Positions 49,899-60,816 of a stretch of 64,000 bases of DNA are shown one piece after another. Under the pieces are notes generated by a model that made no database searches, was not told the origin of the DNA, and worked only from the letters and a program-made list of their open reading frames with translations. The DNA comes from Byssothecium circinans. Lineage: Eukaryota > Ascomycota > Dothideomycetes > Pleosporales > Massarinaceae. The translations under genes were made by a program, and so were the position numbers. The stretch covers positions 35,061-99,060 of the forward strand of contig ML976981.1 of assembly GCA_010015675.1 (NCBI GenBank), in the 5' to 3' direction. Each line of letters begins with the position of its first letter. Position 1 is the stretch's first letter.

Positions 49899-51252
49899 TC
49901 AAATCTCATCCTCTTCTTCGTCAAAATCATCCTCGGCACCCATGTCATACAGGATGCGACCGCCCTGGCCACCCTCACCTTTCTGCGCATCAACGTACGG
50001 CAGCACGACACGCTCGCGCGCAGCCTTCTGTTTGTCAGTGAGGCTAAGGTTGAAGGTCGATTCGATCTCATTGGCAGCAGCGTTGACCAGGCCGATGACG
50101 TCGTCGTTGGTGTAGGCCGGGACCTGGTCGAGCAGGGTGACGTATTCGCGCCTCAGGGTGCCGAAGAGCATGCCGGGCATGGGCGGGTTGTAATCGGAGT
50201 TGCGTGCGAGGCGGAGGAAATACGACTCCAGCTCGGGACGGCCGGACTTGCGGCGGAACTCAGCTTCGAGGACGATGCCGCGGTGGTCGTTGGCGTCGAG
50301 GCATTCAACGATGCCCTCGGCGCCTTGGAGGAGACCGTGTGTAGGCTCGGCCAGGCTGCGCTCGCGGGCGGCCTTGGTGGCGAGCACGTGCGCGAACGAC
50401 TTGCATGTTATGACGGCGGTGGCCATGAACTTGAGGACGTCGAGGGTCGGCGGCGCGTAGGTGTTCGTCGCGGTGGGCTGCGGGAGCATGTCCTGGTGGT
50501 AGACGCCAATGAGGGTGGAAGCATACTTGATGGCGACGAGGTTGAAGAGAGTGCTCATATCGACACGCTTGTCGTGAGTGAGGTCGTTGAGGGAGTCTAC
50601 GATGACGAGGCTCTCGCGGAAGTCTGTCACGGCACGCTCGATCTCGGCTAGGATCTCATCGCCGCTGTGGTCGCCAAAGGCGGGGATGTGGCGAATGGCT
50701 GGGTGAGAAGCGGCCGACTGGAACGACACCATGACGACGTTGATGTTGCGCGAGATGGCGCGGCGGACCATCTCGTTGATCAGGGGAGTGGCGCGCTGGT
50801 TCAAGTCGTCGAGGACGAGCGTGAACGGCGAAGCGTTGGTGCGCAGGTTGAGGACGCGCGACATGATTTGGATCGCATAACGCTGATACTGAACCACGTT
50901 CATCGGTCCCATCATGCCTTTGACCCTAGGCGTTGGCACAAAGCGGCGCTTGCGGACCACTCCGGGGATGTGGCGGTTGTTGGCTTTGATCTGGGGTTGT
51001 CAGTGTCTGTCTCGCATGCAGTTCGCTCAGTGGCATGCTTACCCAGTCCTGGCAGTCGACTGCGCGAGCCCTAGGCTTGTAGCCCTCGATGTGCTGAGCG
51101 ACAATGTTGCGCTGCTCGCGGAAAGCGGACGCCCACTTGGGTGCGTTCTCGTAGTGCTCGGCGAGGATTCGCTGAGTCTCGATAGCTGCTCGCTCGAAGG
51201 CTGTGTCCCAGGCGGCGACGTTAGTCGTAGGGGCACCTTGATCAGATGCCAT
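49899..51252 (-). CDS. ELP5: Elongator complex subunit Elp5 (Iki1) with N-terminal extension
   Basis: Two exons (51252-51043, 50990-49899) give 433 aa. Elp5 forms, with Elp4 and Elp6, the RecA-fold ring of Elongator needed for cm5U modification of tRNA wobble uridines. The RecA-like core has SPFTLVLDDLNQRATPLINE, INVVMVSFQS, FRESLVIVDSLNDL and TLIGVYHQDMLP. The C-terminus LPYVDAQKG...GRILYDMGAEDDFDEEEDEI is the conserved acidic tail. The first ~95 residues (from MASDQGAPTTNVAAWDTAFE) precede the core and match nothing I recognise; the 52-nt intron joins QDW to IKANNRHIPG within this extension. A shorter isoform could begin at MVRKRR (50960). Confidence 0.88.
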
Positions 51253-51844
51253 CGTGTTGGGATTGTTGGTGGGAGGTTTGAAGTAGCAAAATGGATAATT
51301 GTGTGGAGAGAGATGTAGAAGGTTTGGAGAGAGAAAGAGAGAGAGAGAGACGGAGGAGCAAAGCGAAGTAGAGAAAATTTGACTGGAAGATCTTGGCGTG
51401 AACGATAATGAGAAGGCTGGGAGGGCTTATTCCGGGGGCTGGGAACAATGGGAACGATGAGAGTGAGGGCTGTGCGGACAGCGTTTGCGTACCTGAGAGG
51501 TGTCGTGAACGACGGCGCCGTGACGTCGTGGTTTTGGTTCGAATTGCCTCTTTTGCTGGGAATTTGAACAACACTCACGGCCGTTGCGTAGACGTCCGTC
51601 CCTTTTAGTAGGTAATATAATTTCTCGCGATTTAAGATAATGTATGCTCATGCTTGGCGGAGTCGTGAACGATGAACGTTGGTGTGTGAGAGTCTTTTTG
51701 GTGCGCGCTAGCATGAGCCTGGACTAGCGCTGCCGGCCCCGCAACCTTGCTTTCACTTCATGCATCCCGCTCGAAGGTCGTCCCAGGTCGTATAAAATGG
51801 TCTTGCCCTTAATGACGATGCAATTATATTCTATCATTACCATC
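51253..51844. promoter_or_regulatory. Divergent region between ELP5 and the SDR-like gene
   Basis: 592 nt. A GA microsatellite lies at about 51329-51353, 5' of ELP5. A short TATA-like stretch (GTATAAAATGG) at about 51789 precedes the SDR-like gene. No other gene is seen. Confidence 0.4.
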
Positions 51845-53170
51845 ATGACGCAACAAGGCTCTCAGTCATCTAGGCCTGCGCGGCCTCGTTCTCCTCATTT
51901 CCCACCCCACAATGCCCCCCGTGTTTGGTTCCTAACGATAGGCTCATCGCCAATTGCGATCGCATTGGCGAAGCAAGTCCTGGACCATGGTGACTATGTG
52001 GTTGCTGGTGTTGTTCCACTGGAGTTCGAGAAAAGAGAAGGTCAGACTGAGGATTTCCGGAGCTTCTTGGAAGATGTGAAGAAGACTGAGCGTTGGCGGG
52101 AACGGCTACGAGTGGTTGGGTTGGATGGAAGGTATGCTGGGAGCACCTGCCCTTCTACATGCTGTGCTGATTGATGTAACAATGCAGAGTAGTTGGCGAA
52201 TGCCAAGCAGCCATTGCCGAAGCGGTTGAAGCTTTTGGGCGCGTCGATGTCCTGCTTGGTAGCACCAGCGAAGCCGTCATTGGGGCTGTTGAAGAATTGT
52301 CCCAAAGCAGTCGAACCATCACTCTTGTACAAGACACTTTCGAGACCAACTTCTTCTCCAACGTCAACATCATAAAAGCTGCATTACCCGTTATGCGCGA
52401 ACGGAAGAACGGTCATATCATCATGTTGACGGGAATTAGTACGTCGCATGCTAAGCCTAGATGCAAGTGTGAGCTGACCTTCGACAGCGGGCCATCTTGG
52501 TACCCCAGGTCTGGGCATGTATTGTTCGTCGCAGTGGGCAATTGAGGGATATTGCGATGTAAGGACCCCTGATGTTCCCTGCGATCCACTGTTGACATGG
52601 ACACAGAGTCTCGCATACGAAATTGCCCCATTCAACATCAAGATGTCCATTGTGCAAGCTAACATGGAAGTTAACGTTCTCACCAATAAGATGACCTCCG
52701 TACCCCCAATGCACGAGTACCTTCAAGCTGAAAACCCAGCACCACTTGCGCGCGATATCTTCTCTGGTCTCCTAGATAAGCTAGATCGTATCGGAAATCC
52801 TTCAGCAATGCCTGAAGTGCAATCACCCACCGGAAGTACCTCCACCACCAGTGCGGATGCTGCCATGCATGAACCCTCTATGGGCGATCTCCTAAGCTCC
52901 GACTCGGTAACCTCGTTGTATGCGCCACTACCACCTGTGGTCAAAAGTTCGCTGATTGCGGAAACTGTTCATGCGCTCACAGCCATTGGTGGTCATGACA
53001 ATCCGCCTGCTCGGCATATCGTTGGTTTCGAGGGCGTGACTGCTGTGAAAGAGAAGCTAAAGACTACGAGTGAAGAGTTAGAGGACTTTATTGAAGTCAG
53101 CAATGCGGTCGACATTACACCGACCGGCAATACATCTTCGCAAGCCCTTACGGAGTTCGGCGGGTCATAG
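51845..53170 (+). CDS. Short-chain dehydrogenase/reductase-like protein with degenerate active site
   Basis: Four exons (51845-52131, 52188-52438, 52488-52558, 52607-53170) give 390 aa; an ATG at 51797 is also in frame, but MTQQGSQSSRP has the better context. The Rossmann fold is recognisable: VWFLTIGSSPIAIALAKQVL, VVGLDGRVVGECQAAIAEAV, FGRVDVLLGSTSEAVIGAVE and TFETNFFSNVNIIKAALPVM. The active-site region reads HIIMLTGITGHLGTPGLGMY followed by CSSQWAIEGYCDSLAYEIAP. Compared with classical SDRs, the TGxxxGxG loop, the catalytic Ser and the Lys of YxxxK are all replaced (Gln for Lys). A Ser/Thr-rich insert (about 275-325) is unusual. It may be a pseudoenzyme or bind another ligand; the pathway is unknown. 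Confidence 0.82.
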
Positions 53171-54015
53171 CTGCTCCTGTTGAAGGACATGGAGTTTCGG
53201 GCGGTTTACAGCAATGGATTTAACTCTGGAGCTCTGCAATCACTTTTTTCAATGCTACGATATGGTCTATTGCTTTCGCGGAGTCCAGAGTAGGCAGCTG
53301 GTCTGGCAGCGCTTGTGCTACTTTGTGTGAAAGAAAGATACGGGTGGATTATAGTTCTTAAATTTGTTGATGGGGTACAGAGCGTTCATCGCACGCTCAA
53401 TTTGCAACGTCTGTTAATCCGCTGTATTGTCAATAAATGGTTGGTGCGTGCGAAAAGCTTTATTCCAGGCACAGCGTTGGGACCCACAAGCCGTCTATTA
53501 TTACGTTGATCATAAGAGTGAGTGACAGTGTTACGAGAGATGGAAATCCCTAGTTTTAAGAAGTCTATTGGTGGTAGCAGAGGCACAACAGCTTGTGACA
53601 TGGTGGCGCTCTCGCGTATGCACCTGGTTCCGAAATCTCATGGATTCATAGCAGGAGTACCACCGTCAGTCTTTCCACGCCCGAGTAAGTCTTTTCACAC
53701 ACTTTATATCCTTGTCTCAAACGTGCAGCTCTATCTCCAGATTGCGAGGCACAGCCTTTCGCATGTAGAGCGCCTAACAACCTTTGTGGTCAGGCGTGAA
53801 GCTTCACGCAGAGAACCGTTGTAACACTCAAGGTGGGGCGACACTCCCTGAAAGTCGTACACGTGGGATTGCTTTATATTAAGAGCATTAAAACTTATCG
53901 CACACCTCGCTATTCTCCTTCCCGTCTCGCTAATCATTCTGCATCTCTCCTAAAACACCATCCTCTGCCATATCGAATGTTCCCATAAACGGTACGAATC
54001 GACCCCAACTGCAAA
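53171..54015. other. Intergenic region between SDR-like gene and broken membrane-protein gene
   Basis: 845 nt with no supported gene. A 100-codon ORF at 53522-53824 has no motif. Confidence 0.3.
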
Positions 54016-54650
54016 ATGCATGTCGAATGCGAGATGGATGGCGTCCGCTCGTCTCTCGTCGCCGTTAGATCAGATTTACAACAAGGAGCCTATCTTTCTT
54101 GCTACTGTCGCTACGCTGGTTTCAATCGCGCTGTTGAGCTTCTTGCTACGTGTTTACACACGTATAAAATTTCTCCGCATCTTCGCCATCGATGACAGGC
54201 TAATGCTCGTGGCCGCGGTGGGTCCAATTCACTTACTCTACCATAGCTCTTAGTTCAGGTACCGACAACAAATAGATCTGCGCATCCGGTACACTGATCA
54301 CTTTCGCCTCACTTACGCACCTTGTACTAGGCCAGGCTGACGGGTATACATCGATCGAGAATGTACCTGGGACTGGGGCATATTTTTGGAGCTTCACTAT
54401 TCTGGCGGGCATCGGCATCTGTCTGGTCAAGCTCTCGGTTGCCTTCTTCCTATTGAGAGTCATCCAACGTCCACGCTATCGTCAAGTTCTCTAATGCATG
54501 ATAGGTATGTTTGTGAGAGTCGTGACAAGGACCGCTGCATACTGATGCAACTAGGCGTAATGAACCTATTGACTCTAATCTGGACCTTCACGCCCAACCT
54601 TGTTGGGCAGGGTGCATACATATTTACCCTTGAAAGCCGGAAGCTCTAGT
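54016..54650 (+). pseudogene. 5' part of a fungal rhodopsin-domain (SAT4/PTH11-like) membrane protein, disrupted
   Basis: Readable text: NKEPIFLATVATLVSIALLS, LLRVYTRIKFLRIFAIDDRL, MLVAA, then after an intron (about 54220-54276) ICASGTLITFASLTHLVLGQ and FTILAGIGICLVKLSVAFFL, LRVIQRPRYRQVL. A stop at about 54493 breaks the frame. A further piece (VMNLLTLIWTFTP) follows another possible intron, then the gene ends after roughly four of the expected seven helices. Family membership rests on IDDRLMLVAA, the helix order and the LRV.QRPRYR loop. It borders the AT-rich tract, so truncation by the rearrangement that created that tract is plausible. Confidence 0.55.
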
Positions 54651-54789
54651 AGATGGCGCTGACGTGACAAGAAATCTCGGCGCTATGGAGCATCCATTAA
54701 CATCTTGTCGCCAACAGTGAGTATTGGACTAGCCCTATTCAGACAGATGCGCATTTCAGTGGTGCTCCCACGCTAACAGGGTATTCTCC

Positions 54790-54981
54790 CCCCGGCTCGG
54801 GTGCCTGGCGTCACGGGGCTTGAAAGGGTGGCACGACCACGCTTTGATATATTTTATATGAGGAAAATCCTGGCTACCCCCTAGGCGCCACAAAACTGGG
54901 TATTTCACGCTAGACACCCGAGCCGGGGTATATCAAAGCATGGCCACTCTTTCAAGCCCCATGACGCTAAGCACCCGAGGG
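54790..54981. mobile_element. Small inverted-repeat (MITE-like) element
   Basis: Terminal arms CCCCGGCTCGGGTGCCTGGC (from 54790) and the reverse complement of CACGCTAGACACCCGAGCCG (ending near 54928) match with two differences. To its right, 54929-54981 is an inverted copy of the element's own left interior (GGGGCTTGAAAGGGTGGC pairs with GCCACTCTTTCAAGCCCC). The whole can fold into a long hairpin. No coding capacity, so a non-autonomous element or its rearranged remnant is the simplest reading. Confidence 0.65.
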
Positions 54982-56142
54982 CGACTGTATGTAGTATGTA
55001 CATGCGCAGTACAGGGGGGGATGTGCAGTACTGGGGGAGATATGCAGAATAGGAGACCTTAGGAGATACTAAAAACAACGTAAATCACAAATGCAGCTGA
55101 TCACTCCTCCATAAATGCGTAAAATGAGATTACGTAGATGTGATCTTTATGTAATGGTGTTAACTATGCCCCTAAACACGGCAGCGACAGAACAGCGCTT
55201 TCCTCACTTTGTATCTCGATCGACCGGACTTTCTTTCAGCAGCATGATTGCTATATTTCATCTCACACTGCTCTTCATAGTCGCAAAGGCGTAAAATGCA
55301 GAGTATGAATATGTGGTTATTGGATCTGGTCCAGGAGGCACCTGCGTACGTTCAGTCTTTTCAACAACATCACGGAAGAAAGCCGTCACTGACTGTTGAC
55401 AGATAAAATCTAGCTCAAGCGGGCCACTCCGTATTCTTAATTGAGGCAGGCGAAAAACGACGGCAATACCTTAGTACAGCAAATTCCTAGTTTGTACGAA
55501 ATTCTCTCACCCTAATTAAGCTCCGCAGTGCTCCAAACATCCACTAACAGTAACAAAGTGCTAGCGCATCTGCAGAAGATCTAACTAGGTCCTGGGAGTT
55601 CTTCGTTAACTACTACAAGGGCACTTAGCAAGCGTACCACGATAGTAAGTATACATGGCGTCTTACTAACGGTGACTACTATGTTAGCATGAATCCACCC
55701 TAAGCCACTAAGCCTCTTAGCATTTATACACTTGTGTAGGTAAGTTAGATAGTTATAGTTAACATAATGCTATAAACTTTATAATGCTAGCGGATAATAA
55801 CTAGGAGTTTATCATAAACTTAACTAGAGACGCAAGTTAGAGCGCTGATATAATATAAGGCTACTATAAGAAGATTAAGGTTAATAAGTATGTTAAGCGC
55901 AACGTTTTAGAGGTTGCGGGACATAGCTTTAAAGTATTCCTAGTAAAGGAAGCATTTAGGAGATTTCTAATTATAGCTAGTATAAGGTTAGGCTTCTTAA
56001 TAAGTAGCCTAGATTTATAGACTACCTTTATTACCTTAATTATACTAGTAGCCCTAATCACCCTAACTACACTAAGGCTATCTATAAGCTATATTAGCTA
56101 TGACTATTATAAGTAGATATAATAAAAAGTAACGCTATAGTA

Positions 56143-57176
56143 ACGTAAAGCACCACCGAACCGCTCAAAAGCTTGGCAAGGAAAATCAAATATTCAACCT
56201 TTAATAACAATTTAAATATAAGAGATATTAAGCTGAAATTTTAAATACAGATATATATAATATAGATCTAAAAGGTTATAAAAAAATATTCTTGGATTTC
56301 TAATTTCTTAGTAAGCTATATTAGTATAGAATAAAGTTACTCGCCTAAGCTTTATACCCTACAACACCTAATAAACTAGCTTAATAAATTATAATAACTT
56401 TAGAGCTAGTTTATATATATATAATATACCTATTAGTACTAAAATTATAGCGTGCAGCCTAGACCTATTAGAGAACTAGCGTAGAGAGGATAGAGATACC
56501 TAATATTAGAAATATATAATAAAGCTTTTTATTTAACTAGATATTATTACTTCTAGCCTATAGATATCTTTTATATATATATATAGAAGTAATATAAATA
56601 GTTAGCTACTAGAAATTAGCTTATATAAGCTTTATAATAAGGCAGTGTCTAAATTTTCTAAAAACCTACACTTCCTAAGCTAGATCCTTAGTTTTAGAGG
56701 TAATTACTTACTTTAAGCTTATATATAGCTTTATTTAGTATATACTATATCCCTCTTATAGAAGGAACTATAGGTTTCTAATATATATAACTTTATTTAG
56801 AAGGTTTTCTAATTTTTTATACCCCCTACCTTCTACCTACTATAATAGCGTTAAATCTAGGCTGCACGCTATAATAACTTAATAGCTACTAACTAATATA
56901 CTAATAAGTATGTCCTAAAAGTTATATAGCCTATTAGTAACGTTTAGCTATTAATCTATAGGTAAAGGTAGGTTTTACCTAAGATTTCTTCTTTTACTAA
57001 TAACTATTTTATTACGTAAGCTATAGCTACAAAATTTTAATAGCTATTAGATTATATATATATCTATCTAGGTTTAAAATTTCAAAAGAAAATATTAAGG
57101 TTTAGCTTTGTTATTAAGATATCCTGTTTTGATTTTCCAATGCCAAGCTTTTGAGCGGTTCGGTGGTGCTTTACGT
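56143..57176. mobile_element. TIR DNA transposon (Tc1/mariner-like ends, non-autonomous or decayed)
   Basis: 1034 bp flanked by a TA duplication (56141-56142 and 57177-57178). The ends are inverted repeats: ACGTAAAGCACCACCGAACC followed by GCTCAAAAGCTTGGC at the left, and the exact complement at the right. Weaker inverted similarity extends to about 125 bp. TA target duplication with such ends fits the Tc1/mariner superfamily (Fot1/pogo-like in fungi). No transposase frame survives; the interior is AT-rich. A third copy of the same end begins at 63838 in the opposite orientation. Confidence 0.88.
56445..56874. mobile_element. Nested TIR element inside the transposon
   Basis: Perfect 19-bp inverted repeats TTATAGCGTGCAGCCTAGA (56445-56463) and its complement (56856-56874) bound about 430 bp within the larger element. 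The ends are unrelated to the outer TIRs, and a second hairpin (TTATTACTTCTA near 56545 with its complement near 56585) lies inside. A nested non-autonomous insertion is likely. Confidence 0.65.
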
Positions 57177-58521
57177 TAGTACCTATTCTAACCTCTATAA
57201 TATAGTTAATACCTTTAGTATAGATAGTACCCTACGCTATCCTATAGCTATTAGTAATAGTTTACTTACTATAAAGGTCCTCTTTAATACCTCTAGACTT
57301 AGCCTTTATACTATAGGAGTAGCTTACTTCTAATACTAAGTACTCTATAAAGCTAACTACTAGAATAATAGCCTATAGCGCAGAAACCTATCTATACTAA
57401 TAGTAATATACAAAGTTATTATTATAGATAGCACTTTTAACACCTCTTAGATCCTAAAACTAAGTAGTGTTAGTCTCTGTACTAAGCTTAAGAGTTTTAA
57501 TATTACTATTATTTACGCTATAGGCATAAATCTCTAAGATAATTATAAAGTAGGTATTTATATTAAAACTACTTTACCTTATAGCTCTCCTTTAAGAAAC
57601 TATACGTTCCTTATACCTAGTAACCTATATCTATAAGAGTAGAGTAAATATAGTACTAGTATATATAGTAGTAGTAGTTTACTTATATCCTTTATCTACC
57701 TTACTAATATTACTAAGAATACTAATATAGATCTATATATATTTAGTACTATTAGTACTATCTTTAACTTTACTAATTATTATATGCGTTATCTAGAAGG
57801 TTAAATAATAGTAAGTAAATACTATAATATTATATTTCTAAGTATCTTATAATTATATCTATACTATATTACTTAGTATTAGTCTAGATAAACTAGTAGT
57901 AAGTATACTACCTAAGGTAGCTTAATATATCTATACGCGTAATACGTAGGTAATACTAATAATACTCTATTAAAAATAAGGCTAATAGAACTACCTATAA
58001 TTAATATTATTAATTACGTAGTACTAGGGGGATCTCTCTAGATAAAGAGCTTATACTAAAGCTCTATATACTATAGTTAGTACCTATTAAGCCCTTATAT
58101 ATTTACTACCTAGTACTTATTATTACTCTTAGTAGTATAGGCCTTAATATAGGTATACTTATAGTTAAACTTATTATCCTTAGTACTAATAAACTACTTT
58201 ATACTCTTAGAGCTATAGTAGGAGTAGTAGAGGGGTATATAAGTAAAGCTAAATTACTAGCTAGAGTAGATAAAAGTATACTAAGTAAGTATAAAGGGAG
58301 TTAAGGGGTTATATAAAGTAGAGAAAGCTATAATTAAGGTTTAAGGTAGCTATTACTAGGTATACTAATAGCTTAATAGTAGCTTAATATTAGCTAAGCT
58401 TAGTAGGTTTATACTATTTATTTCTACTTTAGCCTATGCTAGCTAATATAATATTATATTACCTTAGATATCTACTTATTATATACTTACTACTAGTTAT
58501 ATTACTATTACTAACGCTATA

Positions 58522-58553
58522 GCTAAGTTAAGTTAAGTTAAGTTAAGTTAAGT
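58522..58553 (+). repeat. (AAGTT)n microsatellite
   Basis: About six tandem copies of AAGTT in the AT-rich tract just upstream of the APN2 pseudogene. Confidence 0.8.
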
Positions 58554-58594
58554 AGCTAGTAAAGTAACTAGAGCTACTTATTAGCTTTATTACT

Positions 58595-60560
58595 ATACTA
58601 TAGTCTATATTACTACCTAGAATATAAATAATATCTATAACTTATTTAGCTGCTAGCTATAGTATAAGAAGCGTACCTTTAATACTATATTTAATATCCT
58701 AGAAGCTAATATTATTATTATATAAGAGCTAAAGATCTAGTATAAAGACTTTATTAATAATATAGTACTAGTCTTTAGATAGAAGTATTACTTTAGTCTA
58801 CTTAAGTATAAGAAAGGTAATTTTATATCTATACTTATATCTATGCTTATACCTCTTTATCTTACTTTTATAATACTAACTACCTTTAGTAATATAGAAG
58901 GCTTATTACTAATAGCTATCTAAAGTACTTAGGTATTAGTATCTATATATATTAATTTATCTATGCTCTTATCTATACTAAAGAGGGCCTACTTAGAGTA
59001 CTCTACTTACCTAGCTTATTAACTATATACTAAGAGCTACCTAAAAATATCTATATTAGTAGCTACTTACACCTATCTAGATTACTAAACTTAGCGTTAA
59101 TACTATATTACTAAATATAGAAAGCTACTATCTAGTCTTAGAATTCTTAGCTTTTATCCTCTTTAGTATCTATAGCCTAGCTAATAGTAATAGCTTATAA
59201 GATAACTTTTACTATAGCTTCCTTACTATACTTAATATCTATATCTATAACCTTACTTAAATAAGTAAAAGAGTTATTCTAATAAGTAACCTTAATATTT
59301 CTAAAGAAAAGATTAATATAGCTAAGGTAGAAGAGAGTATATACTAAGAGGGTATTATATATAAGGACTATTTTAATACCCCTAACTAACGTATTTTTAA
59401 CTAACTCCTTAAATATAGAAAGGTTCTTAGTAAAAAAGAGCTAGTACTTTAGAATCTTTATTATAAGTTCTACCTAGACTATAAGAGCATATATACGCAC
59501 TAAAAGTAAAAGATTAATATATAGCTAGGAAACTTTAGTTTATATATTAACTTTATACTTTATAGTCTAAGGATAAAGTTATAGTTTACTAATACTAATA
59601 TATAGAAAGGTCTTATAGGTTTAGATTACTACCTTATCTATATATTAACTAAGGACGTTCTAGACTATAAAGAGGAGTAAATATATATTCTTAATATCTT
59701 AAATCTACCTAATATATTTAAATATAGAGTATAAGTATATAAGTTAACTTCTTTAGAATATATACTACTACTATAAGGTAGGCTTTTACTAGAGTTTAAT
59801 AAATATTAAAGTATTAAAGATATATTTAAAAAGAAGATAGCTATCTTAATAGTATTACTAGGTCTACTAGTATTATATTATAGCTTATAGATACTAGATA
59901 TAGTAGACTCTTTTTTATCTCTACTAACTATTTTAAATACTAAGCCTATAAAGTCTCTAAGCTTACTAAATTTATATAAAAAATAGCTCTTACTTAACCT
60001 ATAACTATTAAGACTACTAAAGAAGAATAAGTTTAATATAAGTACTTTAATAAACCTACTAGCTTTATTAGCTAAGGGATAGTAATTACTAAGAGGCTTT
60101 TTTATACTAAAGAATACTATAGCTCCTAAATTTAATAAAAGTAATACTTATCTACTAAATACCTCTATAGTAACTCTTATTATTGCTAATACTTTATTAC
60201 TACTATAGCTTTTCTTTCTCTACCTACTTCTATTACTAAAACCTTAGTTAACCTATAAGATTCTAAAGAGTTATAGATAAAGTTATTCTTTAAGAAGTTA
60301 TCCTTATAATATAAGGGGTATAATAAGCTATATATAAGCCTTAAAACTAAGAAGCCTAGCGTTAATTATAGCTAAATATTCTAGATATATTCCTAGCAAG
60401 TCTAACTAGCTATAATAGATTATTATTATACTTATTCTAACTTTTATAGACCTATTAGCCCTTCTAGATAAAAGGAGATAGGTATATAGTAATATTATAA
60501 GACTTTTATATAGGTAAGTAATTAGAATACGCTAGTGTAATAGCTAGGCCGTCTAAGATA
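58595..60560 (+). pseudogene. APN2: RIP-mutated APN2 (DNA-(apurinic/apyrimidinic site) lyase 2)
   Basis: A full-length AP endonuclease 2 can be followed in one strand through dozens of stops. N-terminus: ITT(stop)NINNIYNLFS, corresponding to the ITTWNVNGIRN start of the EEP nuclease domain. Then KKRTFNTIFNILEANIIII, (stop)ELKI (catalytic QELK position) and FFSLPKHKKG-like FSLLKYKKG. Mid-domain: YLVLEFLAFILFSIYSLANS, RVILISNLNISKEKINIAKV (TGDLNI site), then YINFILYSL and GLIGLDYYLIY (GSDHCP site). The C-terminal GRF zinc finger is readable as SLKTKKPSVNYS(stop)IF, followed by KEIGI(stop)(stop)YYKTFI(stop)VSN at about 60470-60530. Trp codons are TAG throughout. An intron follows LKYKKG near 58818. 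It lies directly downstream of, and convergent with, MAT1-2-1, its classic neighbour. Confidence 0.9.
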
Positions 60561-60816
60561 ATAATTATAGTATAGAATAATAGAGAGTAGTACTATTAGA
60601 AAATAAAACCCTATCTAATCTAAAGTAAAGAATATACTAAATAGGTAATAAGGTCTTTCTATATATACGTCCTTTAGATACTTTACTAGGCTAGAGTTAT
60701 AGTAGAAAGAAAGATTATAGCATCTTAGCTTATTACTTTTAGGTCTTGAGCGTCTTATACATAGGTCTTATAGCAGAATATAATACAAATACGTTAACAC
60801 AATTTACTAAAACGAT
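60561..60816. other. Right edge of the AT-rich tract
   Basis: Presumed 3' flank of APN2. The RIP-like composition fades at about 60770 and normal base use resumes from about 60840. No gene. Confidence 0.5.

Larger units (their letters stand above)
55244..58110 (+). pseudogene. RIP-mutated GMC oxidoreductase gene, split by a transposon
   Basis: Ancestral coding text survives between stops. It starts with a secretion-like N-terminus (MIAIFHLTLLFIVAKA) and the FAD-binding dinucleotide motif YVVIGSGPGGT. After an intron follow LAQAGHSVFLIEAGEK, SWEFFVNYYKGT and TWRLTNGDYYVSMNPP, then a heavily mutated NLTRDAS(stop)SADII(stop)GYYKKI block. The transposon occupies 56143-57176. Right of it the gene resumes with NSLLTIKVLFNTS, IGVAYF, VIIIDSTFNTS(stop)ILKLSS, LKSFNITIIYAIGINL(stop)DNY and, near 57990, ELPIINIINYV. 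The order matches GMC enzymes (glucose/choline/aryl-alcohol oxidase superfamily) from N-terminal FAD site to the C-terminal domain. The last conserved C-terminal blocks are not identified, so the 3' end is approximate. Confidence 0.8.
55190..60770. other. AT-rich tract with RIP signature
   Basis: Composition changes abruptly: long stretches have almost no CG, few CA or TG dinucleotides, and very many TA (TAG, CTA, TATA). In both recognisable ancestral genes, tryptophan and glutamine codons have become TAG/TAA. TGG to TAG and CAA to TAA are exactly C-to-T changes in CpA context on one strand or the other. The signature is mild in 55190-55740 and heavy from 55740 to about 60770. RIP acts on duplicated DNA in Pezizomycotina, and can leak into flanks. 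Confidence 0.9.

Noticed and set aside
57151..57333. 60-codon ORF in the AT-rich tract
   Set aside because: Not a gene by itself; it is the longest stop-free piece of the RIP-mutated GMC oxidoreductase.
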